The translations under genes and the position numbers were made by a program. From Fundidesulfovibrio terrae (GTDB taxonomy: Bacteria > Desulfobacterota > Desulfovibrionia > Desulfovibrionales > Desulfovibrionaceae), in NCBI RefSeq assembly GCF_022808915.1, contig NZ_JAKZFS010000005.1, positions 124,001 through 188,000 on the forward strand: 64,000 bases of DNA. The letters run 5' to 3'. Shown piece by piece: positions 1-7,930 of the stretch. Position 1 is the first letter of the stretch. Each line of letters begins with the position of its first letter. Below the pieces are notes generated by a model. That model did not search any database. It worked only from the letters and a program-made list of their open reading frames with translations, and was not told the DNA's origin.

Positions 1-9
1 CGCTTGCCG

Positions 10-48
10 AGGAAAATAAAAAAGGACCGGGTCATGACCCGGTCCTTT
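10..48 (-). terminator. Intrinsic terminator behind tRNA-Met
   Basis: A perfect 28-nt palindrome (21-48; arms AAAGGACCGGGTCA and its complement) is followed on the minus strand by a long U-rich run, seen on plus as the A-rich stretch at 11-23. It sits 9 nt beyond the encoded CCA of the minus-strand tRNA and should end that transcript. Confidence 0.85.
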
Positions 49-56
49 CAAAATCG

Positions 57-133
57 TGGTAGCGAGGGAGGGAATTGAACCCCCGACACTGCGGATATGA
101 GCCGCATGCTCTAACCAACTGAGCTACCTCGCC
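57..133 (-). tRNA. tRNA-Met (anticodon CAT)
   Basis: The minus strand folds as a 77-nt cloverleaf with the CCA encoded. The acceptor arm GGCGAGG pairs with CCTCGCT, the D arm is AGCTCAGTTGGTTAGAGC, and the anticodon loop CTCATAT is closed by the stem TGCGG/CCGCA. The T arm carries GGTTCAATTCC. The base pair closing the acceptor is G-U and the D arm is of elongator type, so elongator Met is preferred. A CAT anticodon can also be tRNA-Ile with a lysidine-modified C34, which sequence alone does not exclude. It is co-directional with uppP. Confidence 0.93.
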
Positions 134-209
134 ACGTTTCTTGCCTCGCGGCAGGACGGGCTAAGTACACATTCCCACACTGCTTGGCAAGAGCTTTTTC
201 GCTCCAATT

Positions 210-1010
210 TTATTTCGGCCAGAACAGGAACACCGAGAGCGCCAGGAGAAAGCGGTACACCGCGAAGGGGCGCAGGGTCATGCGGCTCACCAGGGCGATG
301 AACCACTTCACGGCGATCCAGGCCGAGAAGAAGGCCACGACGAAACCCACGGCCAAAAACTGCAGGTCGGCCATGTCGAACTCGCCCCAGCTCTTGTACG
401 TCTCGTAGCAGGTGGCTGCGATCATGATGGGCACTGCGCTGATGAAGGAGTATTCCACGGCCAGCTTGCGCCGCGCGCCCAGTATCATGCCGCCCAGGAT
501 CGTGGACGCCGAGCGCGAGAAGCCCGGCCACAGCGACAGGCACTGGAACAGGCCGATCCCCAGGGCCAGGGCCGGGGAGACGTCGTCCAGGTCGTAGTAT
601 TTCTCCCGGGCGGTCTTCTTGCTCTCGACGATGAGGATGAGGATCGCGCCCGCGATCAAGGCCAGGGCCACGGGCAGGGGGGCGAACAGGTGGGCCTTGA
701 TCATCTTGCGCCCCAGGAGCCCCACCACCGAGGCGGGCAGGCAGGTGAGGAAGAGCAGGGTGAGCCCGCGCTTGCCGCCGAAGCGCTGCCTGGACTGGGG
801 GAAGACCAGGGCCAGATAGCGGTCGCGGTACATCACCGCCACCGCCAGGATCGCGCCGAGCTGGATGATAATGTCGTAGGAAGCGGCCTTGTCCCCGGAG
901 TGGCCGAGCAGCACTCCGGTGAGGATGAGATGTCCCGTGGAGGATACGGGCAGGAATTCCGTAAGCCCTTCCACTATGCCGAGGATGACTGTACTGAGCC
1001 AGGGATCCAT
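210..1010 (-). CDS. uppP: Undecaprenyl-diphosphatase (UppP/BacA)
   Basis: Removes the terminal phosphate from undecaprenyl pyrophosphate to recycle the lipid carrier of peptidoglycan and other envelope polymers. It is a membrane protein of 266 residues, the usual family length. The first family signature is at residues 14-30 (EGLTEFLPVSSTGHLIL, with Glu14, Glu18 and His27). The second is PGFSRSAST at 161-169, with the conserved Arg165. Several hydrophobic helices fill the rest. An AAGGA motif lies 9-13 nt before the ATG and supports this start. It lies upstream of, and in the same direction as, tRNA-Met, and no terminator is obvious between them. Confidence 0.96.
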   Translation of the reverse strand: MDPWLSTVILGIVEGLTEFLPVSSTGHLILTGVLLGHSGDKAASYDIIIQLGAILAVAVMYRDRYLALVFPQSRQRFGGKRGLTLLFLTCLPASVVGLLGRKMIKAHLFAPLPVALALIAGAILILIVESKKTAREKYYDLDDVSPALALGIGLFQCLSLWPGFSRSASTILGGMILGARRKLAVEYSFISAVPIMIAATCYETYKSWGEFDMADLQFLAVGFVVAFFSAWIAVKWFIALVSRMTLRPFAVYRFLLALSVFLFWPK

Positions 1011-1205
1011 GATGAGGTCCTTCTGCGGGGGGCGGAAGTGCGCCCTTGATTGTAATGTCGCGCTGCGGCCGGTCCCGGCGTCGGGGAGCGCCGCAGCGGG
1101 CCAGCGAGGGGGTACGACAGTCCGGTGTTCCTTGCAACCCCCGGCCGCTTAAGTTACATGGATGATTGCCGTTTGGTAATAAACGATCCTACCGGAGCTG
1201 TAATC

Positions 1206-1385
1206 ATGACTACCGTCATGCCCCAATCGGAACTGATGCGCAAAGCCGTGACCTGGGTTTCGGAGCAGAAAGCCGCCGGAGAGCCCTTGGCCAAGGTGCT
1301 GGGCGAAGCCGGAATGCGCTTCAACCTGAGCCCGAAAGAGCAGGAGTTCCTGCGAGACTTCTTCAGGAACTCCGAAAACGCCTAG
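1206..1385 (+). CDS. Small conserved-looking protein of unknown function
   Basis: A 59-residue soluble, charged protein (MTTVMPQSELMRKAVTWVSE at the N-terminus) that looks all-helical. I do not recognise a named family. The ATG at 1206 is chosen because GGAG lies about 8 nt upstream; two earlier in-frame ATGs (1125, 1158) would add an odd N-terminus and lack a clear ribosome site. It stands alone between the divergent uppP and the convergent engB. Codon use matches the neighbours, so a real gene is likely, but no function can be assigned. Confidence 0.6.
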   Translation: MTTVMPQSELMRKAVTWVSEQKAAGEPLAKVLGEAGMRFNLSPKEQEFLRDFFRNSENA

Positions 1386-1548
1386 CTTGTTCGCTAGATT
1401 CATGCGGTCCGGGAGGCCTGGACCGTTCGCGCCTTGCGCGGCGGGCTCGGATCGATTTGAAGACGATCCGTCGCCCGCCGCGCAAGTCACGCCCGCCTCA
1501 GACCGCCCGGACCACTGGAGCGACTCACGCGGGCGCGAAGCTGGAAAG

Positions 1549-1590
1549 GATTCCAAAGGAACACAGTTCCTTTGGCCGCCGGAGGCATCT
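1549..1590 (+). repeat. Dispersed stem-loop repeat, copy 1
   Basis: Stem CCAAAGGAAC (1553-1562) / GTTCCTTTGG (1566-1575), then the tail CCGCCGGAGGC (1576-1586). It lies 8 nt past the engB stop; read in the engB direction, the tail comes first (GCCTCCGGCGG, then the stem). It may serve as a 3'-end structure for engB and for the convergent 59-residue gene. Confidence 0.85.
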
Positions 1591-1597
1591 TAAACTC

Positions 1598-2257
1598 TTA
1601 AACGTCCTCGTCGTCGGGCCCGGCGTCGCTGCCTTCGCTCTCCAGGCCGTCCTCGAACTCTTCGTCGTCCGCGAGAATGGAGTCGATGCGCCGCCAGAGT
1701 TCCTCGTAGCCCATGCCGGTGACGGACGAGAACAGGATCGGCGGTTCGCCCCCGAGCAGTGAGGCCCAGCGGGCCTTCTGGGCCTGACGTTCACGCTGGG
1801 AGCATTTGTCGGCCTTGGTGAGCACGCCCACCACCCGCACGCCCGAGGCGTGCAGCCAGGCCACCATGTCCAGGTCGCTGGCCTGGGGCGTGAGCCGGCA
1901 GTCGATGAGCACGGCCACGGCCTGCAGCCACTGGTTGCCGGTAAGGTAGCGTTCGATGAGTTTGGCCCAACGGGCGCGCTCCTCCTTGGAGCGGCGGGCG
2001 TAGCCGTAGCCGGGCAGGTCCACCAGGTAGTAGTCGCCGGGGACCACCTTGTAGAGGTTGATGCTCTGGGTCTTGCCCGGGGTGGAGCTGGTCTTGGCCA
2101 GCTGCTTGCGTCCGGCCAGCCGGTTCACCAACGAGGATTTTCCCACGTTGGAGCGTCCGGCCAGGGCCATCTGCGGCACCTCGGGCACGATCAGGTCGGC
2201 CTGGCCGTAGATGGTCTTTTCCAGAAGAAGCGTCTTGCGCACGATGTTTTGTTCCAT
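1598..2257 (-). CDS. engB: Ribosome-biogenesis GTPase EngB/YihA
   Basis: Essential TrmE-Era-EngA-EngB-Septin family GTPase that assists assembly of the large ribosomal subunit. At 219 residues it is close to the usual ~200. G1 is GRSNVGKS (34-41), G3 DLPGYG (80-85), G4 TKAD (147-150), and the G5 region is SSVTGMG (177-183). The ATG at 2257 starts in the family's normal place; the frame stays open upstream but that extension is non-homologous and overlaps nothing useful. The C-terminal ~20 residues are strongly acidic and look like an unstructured tail. Divergent from aroQ with only 62 bp between starts, so the two promoters must lie back to back. Confidence 0.95.
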   Translation of the reverse strand: MEQNIVRKTLLLEKTIYGQADLIVPEVPQMALAGRSNVGKSSLVNRLAGRKQLAKTSSTPGKTQSINLYKVVPGDYYLVDLPGYGYARRSKEERARWAKLIERYLTGNQWLQAVAVLIDCRLTPQASDLDMVAWLHASGVRVVGVLTKADKCSQRERQAQKARWASLLGGEPPILFSSVTGMGYEELWRRIDSILADDEEFEDGLESEGSDAGPDDEDV

Positions 2258-2319
2258 ATAATGTTTCTCAGCTGCGTAGGTTATCCTGAAATCCCACGAA
2301 AGAGAAGCAAGGTGAGCAC

Positions 2320-2787
2320 ATGACCAATTGCCGCATCCTGGTGCTGAACGGCCCCAACCTGGGGCATCTCGGCAAGCGTCAGCCGGAGATCTACGGGGCG
2401 CTGGGGATGGACGCCCTGGGCTCCATGGTGGAAGAGACGCTCGGCGAGGCCGCCTCGCGCATCGAACTGTCCTATTTCCAGGCAAACGGGGAAGGGCAGC
2501 TCATCGACCGCCTGGAACAGGCGTGGCGCGACAAGCTCGACGGAATCGCCTTCAACGCCGGGGCCTACACCCACACCAGCCTGGCCCTGGCGGACTGCCT
2601 GGCCTGGATCGGCATCCCCTGCGTGGAGGTGCACCTCTCCAACATCCTGGCCCGCTCCGACCAGCCCCTGCGCCGCCAGAGCCTCATCGGGCTGAACTGT
2701 ATCGGGGTGATTGCAGGTTTCGGCATGATGAGCTATACGCTTGCGGTTTCTGCCCTCTGGCAGCACTGGCTCAAAAAGAATTCGTGA
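2320..2787 (+). CDS. aroQ: Type II 3-dehydroquinate dehydratase (AroQ)
   Basis: Converts 3-dehydroquinate to 3-dehydroshikimate in the shikimate pathway. At 155 residues it has the normal length for the small dodecameric type II enzyme. It opens with [13 protein letters not shown] (6-18), carries the PEIYG motif with catalytic Tyr25, [10 protein letters not shown] (78-87), and EVHLSN with catalytic His105. The position normally occupied by Asn in NGPNLNxLG is Gly15 here, a small departure. It is followed 17 nt later by efp on the same strand, a pairing I recall from several delta-proteobacteria; the two probably share a transcript. Confidence 0.94.
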   Translation: MTNCRILVLNGPNLGHLGKRQPEIYGALGMDALGSMVEETLGEAASRIELSYFQANGEGQLIDRLEQAWRDKLDGIAFNAGAYTHTSLALADCLAWIGIPCVEVHLSNILARSDQPLRRQSLIGLNCIGVIAGFGMMSYTLAVSALWQHWLKKNS

Positions 2788-2804
2788 TCAGTCAAGGAGA
2801 TACA

Positions 2805-3362
2805 ATGCTTTCCACCACCGACTTCCGCCGCGGCCTCAAGATCGAGCTGGACAACATCCCTTACGAAATCGTGGACTTCCAGCACGTCAAACCCGGCAAG
2901 GGCGGCGCTTTCGTCCGCACGAAGCTGAAGAACATGCTCAACGGCCGCGTGGTGGAGAACACCTTCCGCTCGGGCGAGAAGATGGAAAAGCCCGACATGG
3001 AAACCAAGGAGATGCAATTCCTTTATAAGGACGGCTCCGGTTTCGTGTTCATGGACATGGAGAGCTACGAGCAGTTCTCCGTGGACAAGGAAGTGCTGGG
3101 CGACAAGGGCGGCTATCTTGTGGACGGCATGGAGCTGACCATGCTCATGTACCGCGCCAAGCCCCTGGACATGGACCTGCCCACCTCCGTGGTGCTGGAA
3201 GTGACCCACACCGAGCCCGGCCTCAAGGGCGACACCGTCAGCGGCGCCACCAAGCCCGCCACCCTGTCCACCGGCATCACTCTGAACGTGCCCCTGTTCG
3301 TCAACGAAGGCGAGAAGATCAAGGTGGACACCCGCTCCGGCGAATACCTGGGACGCGTCTAG
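2805..3362 (+). CDS. efp: Translation elongation factor P
   Basis: Relieves ribosome stalling at consecutive prolines. The protein has 185 residues and three beta-barrel domains as usual. The tip of domain I is KPGKGGAFV with Lys32 at the position modified in other bacteria by EpmA (or another pathway), so a lysine-type modification is possible; no modification gene is in this window. The C-terminal domain ends with the usual [20 protein letters not shown] lies upstream of the ATG. The larger in-frame reading that begins inside aroQ is a frame artefact. A clear terminator follows at 3384. Confidence 0.96.
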   Translation: MLSTTDFRRGLKIELDNIPYEIVDFQHVKPGKGGAFVRTKLKNMLNGRVVENTFRSGEKMEKPDMETKEMQFLYKDGSGFVFMDMESYEQFSVDKEVLGDKGGYLVDGMELTMLMYRAKPLDMDLPTSVVLEVTHTEPGLKGDTVSGATKPATLSTGITLNVPLFVNEGEKIKVDTRSGEYLGRV

Positions 3363-3383
3363 CCCGAATACATGATGATCCGA

Positions 3384-3419
3384 GGCCGTGGGGCGATGCG
3401 CTCCACGGCCTTTTGTTTT
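3384..3419 (+). terminator. Intrinsic terminator after efp
   Basis: Stem GGCCGTGG (3384-3391) / CCACGGCC (3403-3410) with an 11-nt loop, followed by TTTTGTTTT. It separates aroQ-efp from the ftsK operon. Confidence 0.85.
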
Positions 3420-3516
3420 GGATCGGGCGCGGTCGTCCGGAAGCGCGGCAAGCGGCTTTTAATCGCCGGTTTTTTCGCGTACTGGCAGGGCTTGGAGTAT
3501 CCCAACAGGGCGGGTT

Positions 3517-5715
3517 ATGGAGACGGAACGCAAGAAGATTCTGGAAGAGCTGATCGGGGTCACGCTCGTTTTCGTGGCCCTGTTCTTCGTGGTCGCCCTG
3601 TACTCCTTCGACCCCCTGGACCCCACCTTGAACCAAACCACGGCCAAGGGACGCGAGGTCGCAAACCTCACCGGCGTGATCGGCTCCTACCTGGCAGGGA
3701 TCTTGGCCGACCTGTTCGGGCTGGCCGCGTGGTTCGTTCCGGCGCTTTTCACCTACGCCGGAATCCGCAGGCTCTTTCCCCTCATCGGCATCACCCGCAG
3801 GCACTGGGCCGGGCTCTTCGGGCTGTTCCTGGTGTTTCTCATCTCCTTCGGCTCCGACTGGCCGGGGCCGGGGATCAGGATTCACCAGGTAGCCGGGGGC
3901 GGGTACCTGGGCGGGGCGCTCTACCGCTTCGGGGCCAGGATGATCCACCCGGTGGGCATGTACCTGCTGGTCACTTTTCTGGGCATCGTCAGCCTGCAGC
4001 TCTTCCTGGGCATATCCTGGCAGGAGCAGACCTCGCGGATGAAAGGCGCGCTCGAAGGCGTCTGGAGCCAGATCGGCCCCGGAATCATGCGTTTCCTGTT
4101 CGGGCCGGACAAGGCGGAACGCGAGGCCCTGGCCGAAGGGGACCACGAACCCACGGCGCACGACCCCCACGATCCTGATGAAGAGCTGGTGGTGAAACGC
4201 CAGGCCAAAAGCGAGAAGCCCGCAAAACCCAAGGCGGCCGCCAAGCCGCAGCCGAAACCGGCCCGCGCGCAGGCAAACGGCGTTTTGCCGCCGCTTTCGC
4301 TGCTCACGCAGCCGCCAGCTCAGGCGGGCGGCCCCTCCGAGGACGTGCTGCGCGCCCAGTCGGCCAGCCTCATGACCTGCTTGAGCGACTTCGGCATCCA
4401 GGGCGAGATCGTGCGCATCGTGCCCGGGCCGGTGGTCACCATGTTCGAGTTCAAGCCCGCTCCTGGGGTGAAGGTCAGTCGCATATCCGGGCTTTCAAAC
4501 GACATCGCCCTGGCCATGAAGGCCATGGCCATCCGCATCGAGGCCCCCATCCCCGGGCGTGACACCGTGGGAGTGGAGATCCCCAACGTCAAGCGCCAGA
4601 CCGTGTACCTGCGCGAGGTGCTGGAGTCCGACGCCTTCAACGGTTCGCCCTCCAGGCTGACGCTTTCCGTCGGCAAGGACATCCAGGGACGCCCCTTCAC
4701 CGCCGACCTGGCCCGCATGCCGCACCTGCTGGTGGCGGGCGCCACGGGCAGCGGCAAGAGCGTGTGCATCAACGGCGTCCTGCTCTCGATTCTCTACAAG
4801 GCCCAGCCCAGCGAAGTGAAGCTCCTGCTCATCGACCCCAAGCGCATCGAGCTGGCCATGTACGCCGACCTGCCGCACCTGGTGCATCCCGTGGTCACGG
4901 ACATGGCCCTGGCCAAGTCCGCCCTGGACTGGTGCGTGGCCGAGATGGACCGGCGCTATGAGGCCATGGCCGTGCTCGGGGTGCGCAACCTGGACGGCTA
5001 CAACGAGAAGGCCGCCAAGCTGGCTGCCAATCCCGGCCCGGACGTCGAGGTGATCGAGCCCATGCCCTATCTGGTGCTCATCATCGATGAGCTGGCCGAC
5101 CTCATGATGACCGCCGCCAAGGAAGTGGAGATCGCCATCGTGCGCCTGGCGCAGCTTGCGCGCGCGGCTGGCATCCACATGATCCTGGCCACCCAGCGCC
5201 CAAGCGTGGACGTGGTCACGGGCCTCATCAAGGCCAACTTCCCCACGCGCATCGCCTTCCAGGTGACCAGCCGCCACGACTCGCGCACCATCCTGGACAC
5301 TGTGGGCGCGGAACACCTGCTTGGGCGCGGCGACATGCTCTTCAAGCCCAGCGGAGCCAAGATGGTGCGCATGCACGGGGCCTTCGTCTCCGACGAGGAG
5401 AGCGCCCGGGTGGTGGAATACTGGAAGGAGCGCCAAGCCCCCAGCTACCTCATGGACCTGGCCAGCTGGAACGACGCTTCCGGCGGCGACGGCCAGGGTG
5501 GCTTCGGCGACGGCGAGTCGCTTTCCGACCCGGTGTACCCCCAGGCCCTGGAGTTCGTCATGGAGCAGGGCAAGGCGTCCATATCGCTCATCCAGAGGCG
5601 TTTCAGGATAGGCTTCAACAGGGCCGCGCGGTTCATCGAACAGATGGAGCGCGAGGGGCTGCTCGGGCCGGCCGACGGCAGCAAGCCCCGCGTCGTGCTC
5701 AAGGGCAAGGACTAG
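3517..5715 (+). CDS. ftsK: DNA translocase FtsK/SpoIIIE
   Basis: Septal ATP-driven DNA pump that clears the chromosome dimer-resolution region and activates XerCD at dif. The protein has 732 residues. Four hydrophobic segments lie in the first ~170 residues, then a short Ala/Pro/Lys-rich linker (about 210-275), far shorter than in E. coli. The motor follows, with Walker A GATGSGKS at 408-415 and Walker B ending in Asp524-Glu525. The C-terminal ~60 residues form the winged-helix gamma domain that reads KOPS sites. It is the first gene of a run ftsK - unknown - lolA - unknown - pgm. A xerD homologue lies at 62.2-63.2 kb. Confidence 0.95.
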   Translation: METERKKILEELIGVTLVFVALFFVVALYSFDPLDPTLNQTTAKGREVANLTGVIGSYLAGILADLFGLAAWFVPALFTYAGIRRLFPLIGITRRHWAGLFGLFLVFLISFGSDWPGPGIRIHQVAGGGYLGGALYRFGARMIHPVGMYLLVTFLGIVSLQLFLGISWQEQTSRMKGALEGVWSQIGPGIMRFLFGPDKAEREALAEGDHEPTAHDPHDPDEELVVKRQAKSEKPAKPKAAAKPQPKPARAQANGVLPPLSLLTQPPAQAGGPSEDVLRAQSASLMTCLSDFGIQGEIVRIVPGPVVTMFEFKPAPGVKVSRISGLSNDIALAMKAMAIRIEAPIPGRDTVGVEIPNVKRQTVYLREVLESDAFNGSPSRLTLSVGKDIQGRPFTADLARMPHLLVAGATGSGKSVCINGVLLSILYKAQPSEVKLLLIDPKRIELAMYADLPHLVHPVVTDMALAKSALDWCVAEMDRRYEAMAVLGVRNLDGYNEKAAKLAANPGPDVEVIEPMPYLVLIIDELADLMMTAAKEVEIAIVRLAQLARAAGIHMILATQRPSVDVVTGLIKANFPTRIAFQVTSRHDSRTILDTVGAEHLLGRGDMLFKPSGAKMVRMHGAFVSDEESARVVEYWKERQAPSYLMDLASWNDASGGDGQGGFGDGESLSDPVYPQALEFVMEQGKASISLIQRRFRIGFNRAARFIEQMEREGLLGPADGSKPRVVLKGKD

Positions 5716-5719
5716 CGCC

Positions 5720-6727
5720 ATGCGTATCATCCTGGACTCCGTGGAGGTCGGGAAGGCTTTCCAATCCTTCATGCGCCATCTGACCAAGGGATGCGTGGCA
5801 ACCACGGGCACGGTGTCCTGGAAGGGCGTGTGGCAGGAGAGCGACATCCACTGGAACTCCAAGTTCCGGTTCTGGGTGGCGGAGAAGACCACCAGCAACC
5901 GTCATTGGCTACAGTTCGGCCTGCACGATCCCTCCGAGGGCGGCAGGCTCGAATCCGCCTGTGAGATGAGTTTTCCCGTTTCGGGCTTCGACGGGCGCAT
6001 GAACGGGTTCTTCGTTGGTTTCGGCAAGGACGTGCTGGTGGCCCATTCGGGCAGGGTCGGGAAGCGAGACATGCACTTCCCGCAGTTTCTCGAGCTGCAC
6101 GGCTACGACCTGGCAACCCACGAGGTGAGAACCCCCGAAGGCAAGGAACAGCTGGCGGTAATCCTCTCCGGCATATCCAGCCCGGCCCTGGCCTACAACG
6201 CGTTCCGTTTCGTGAGCGCCGTGAGCGACCACCGGCAATGGCACGAGCAGGGGCTCCTGCCGGGCGGGAATGACAAGATCGTTTTCGGTCCCAAGGCCGC
6301 AGCCCCGGACGAATCCTGTCCCGACCCCGGCTTCGTCCACGGCGGTCTGCACCAGCGCGTTGCCCGAGGCGTGCGCGAGCAGTTGGCCAGGTACGTGGAG
6401 TCCCGCAAGCTTCGCGTGCGCATCGGCTCCGCCCCCGGCAGCGACATGGTGCTGGTCTCGCCCGACAACGCCGTGCTGGCCGCGCTCCAAGTGAAGACCA
6501 GGCTGTCGCCAGCCGACCTGTACGCCGGGGTGGGGCAGCTGCTCCTGTCGCGCCACACCCTGCGGGCCGCCAAATTTCTCGTGGTGCCCGGGGCGCTCGG
6601 GCCGTTTTTCACCCAGACGCTTTTCCGCCACGACATCCACGTCGTCTCCTACAAACTTACCCAGGACATGGACGTGGTCCTGGACCCCCAGGACATCTTC
6701 GCCGCGATCCAGAACGCGGGACAATAA
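5720..6727 (+). CDS. Unknown protein with a PD-(D/E)xK nuclease-like C-terminal half
   Basis: A 335-residue protein starting 4 nt after the ftsK stop and ending 9 nt before lolA, so it splits the ftsK-lolA pair that is adjacent in many proteobacteria. I do not recognise the N-terminal ~200 residues. The C-terminal ~130 residues have the order expected of a PD-(D/E)xK nuclease fold: a helix with Glu220, Asp242 in GSDMVLVS, then the strand LQVK with Gln257-x-Lys259, then a helix carrying Gln273 (YAGVGQLLLS), then a strand LVVP. The Q-x-K form is the one found in Mrr-type enzymes. Fold assignment is inference; the protein could also be a catalytically dead relative. Confidence 0.6.
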   Translation: MRIILDSVEVGKAFQSFMRHLTKGCVATTGTVSWKGVWQESDIHWNSKFRFWVAEKTTSNRHWLQFGLHDPSEGGRLESACEMSFPVSGFDGRMNGFFVGFGKDVLVAHSGRVGKRDMHFPQFLELHGYDLATHEVRTPEGKEQLAVILSGISSPALAYNAFRFVSAVSDHRQWHEQGLLPGGNDKIVFGPKAAAPDESCPDPGFVHGGLHQRVARGVREQLARYVESRKLRVRIGSAPGSDMVLVSPDNAVLAALQVKTRLSPADLYAGVGQLLLSRHTLRAAKFLVVPGALGPFFTQTLFRHDIHVVSYKLTQDMDVVLDPQDIFAAIQNAGQ

Positions 6728-6736
6728 GAGGACCCT

Positions 6737-7408
6737 ATGATCAGACGGATATTCATGGCCCTGGCCCTGTGCGGCCTGATGGCCCAGACCGCGCAGGCCG
6801 CCGACATCGCCGCCCTGGCGGACAAGGTGCAGAAGCAGTACCAGGCCCTGTCGTCCTTCACGGCCGACTTCACCCAGGTCCTGGTCAACTCGGCCAGCAA
6901 GGACAAGGAAACCCGCAGCGGCAAGCTGGTATTCGCCCAGCCGTCGCTCATCCGCTGGGAGACCGAGAAGCCCGAGAAGGAGCTTCTGGTGGTGGGCAAG
7001 GACGTGGTCTGGAACGCCTTCCCCGAGGAAAAGTCCGCCTACCGCTACGGCGTGGAGGACGTGCTGGGCTCCAAGACCATGCTGCGCTTCCTTTCGGGCA
7101 AGGGCAACCTGCGCGAGGATTTCCACATCCAGGAGGAACAGGGCGCGCCCGAAGGGCAGGTGAAGCTCAAGCTCGTGCCCCGCGAGGCCGAGCCCGCCAT
7201 GGTGCTGGCTTACGCCTGGGTTGACCTGAAAACCAGCATGCTCGCGCGCATCAGCATCGAGGATTTCTACGGCAACCTGAACGATGTGACGCTTAACAAC
7301 GTGAAGCTGAACCCCTCCGTATCCAAGGACATCTTCCAGTACACCCCGCCCAAGGATTACGGCATATTCGACAATACGGGCTTGCAGGGCGGCCCTGGAA
7401 AGCAGTAG
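6737..7408 (+). CDS. lolA: Outer-membrane lipoprotein carrier protein LolA
   Basis: Periplasmic chaperone that takes lipoproteins from the LolCDE transporter to the outer membrane. It has 223 residues with a signal peptide (about 1-21, cleavage after AQA). The mature part has the LolA signature region FTADFTQ near the N-terminus, and RSGKLVFAQPSLIRWE, matching the family's G-x-F/L-x-F/A-x-P-x-x-x-R-W core. The N-terminal Arg-Arg and hydrophobic stretch support the ATG at 6737. Position after ftsK (with one gene between) agrees with the classical neighbourhood. It implies a diderm envelope with lipoprotein sorting; a lipoprotein gene lies at 21743. Confidence 0.9.
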   Translation: MIRRIFMALALCGLMAQTAQAADIAALADKVQKQYQALSSFTADFTQVLVNSASKDKETRSGKLVFAQPSLIRWETEKPEKELLVVGKDVVWNAFPEEKSAYRYGVEDVLGSKTMLRFLSGKGNLREDFHIQEEQGAPEGQVKLKLVPREAEPAMVLAYAWVDLKTSMLARISIEDFYGNLNDVTLNNVKLNPSVSKDIFQYTPPKDYGIFDNTGLQGGPGKQ

Positions 7409-7443
7409 CTTTTTCCGATTTCAGATAAAGAAGGTAGAATCAC

Positions 7444-7917
7444 ATGAGATGTCCCCTGAAGGTCAACTCCAGCGTGCTCGGCGTCGAGCTGGACCTGGAA
7501 GCCACGGACTATGGCTATTCCATCGAAGTCGTCGCCACCATCGACGGCAAGCCGGTGTTCAACCCCGCCCTGCACGTCACCGACGACTATTCCATCGCCC
7601 GCATGAACCTCTACGCCGACGCGGTGAAGTTCACCCTGGACGGCCTGGACGCCCTGGTGTCCGGGTTCGGCGCTGCGCGCATCGACATGATCGACCCCGA
7701 CGGCAGCATCAGCTTCAACCGCTATTTCGAGAAGCCCAACACCGTCTATGTGGACATCGAATTCGACGTCTGCTGTTTCTCGGACTCGCACTGCTTCTCC
7801 TCCGAAGGCATCGCCCTCAAGACCGACATGACCTTTGAGGACTTCAAGGACTTCGTGAAGCAGTTCGCCTCGCTCCTGGACAAGTTCCACGCCCCGGCGG
7901 ACTACAAGCATCAATAA
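7444..7917 (+). CDS. Conserved-looking hypothetical protein
   Basis: A 157-residue acidic, soluble protein without a signal peptide. I do not recognise a family. Two adjacent cysteines and a third four residues on (CCFSDSHC, about residues 115-122) could bind a metal or form disulfides; the rest looks like alternating beta strands with a C-terminal helix. GAAGG lies upstream of the ATG. It sits 35 nt after lolA and 13 nt before pgm, so it is very probably cotranscribed with both. Nothing in the context dictates a role. Confidence 0.7.
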   Translation: MRCPLKVNSSVLGVELDLEATDYGYSIEVVATIDGKPVFNPALHVTDDYSIARMNLYADAVKFTLDGLDALVSGFGAARIDMIDPDGSISFNRYFEKPNTVYVDIEFDVCCFSDSHCFSSEGIALKTDMTFEDFKDFVKQFASLLDKFHAPADYKHQ

Positions 7918-7930
7918 GGAACAGAGCCCC

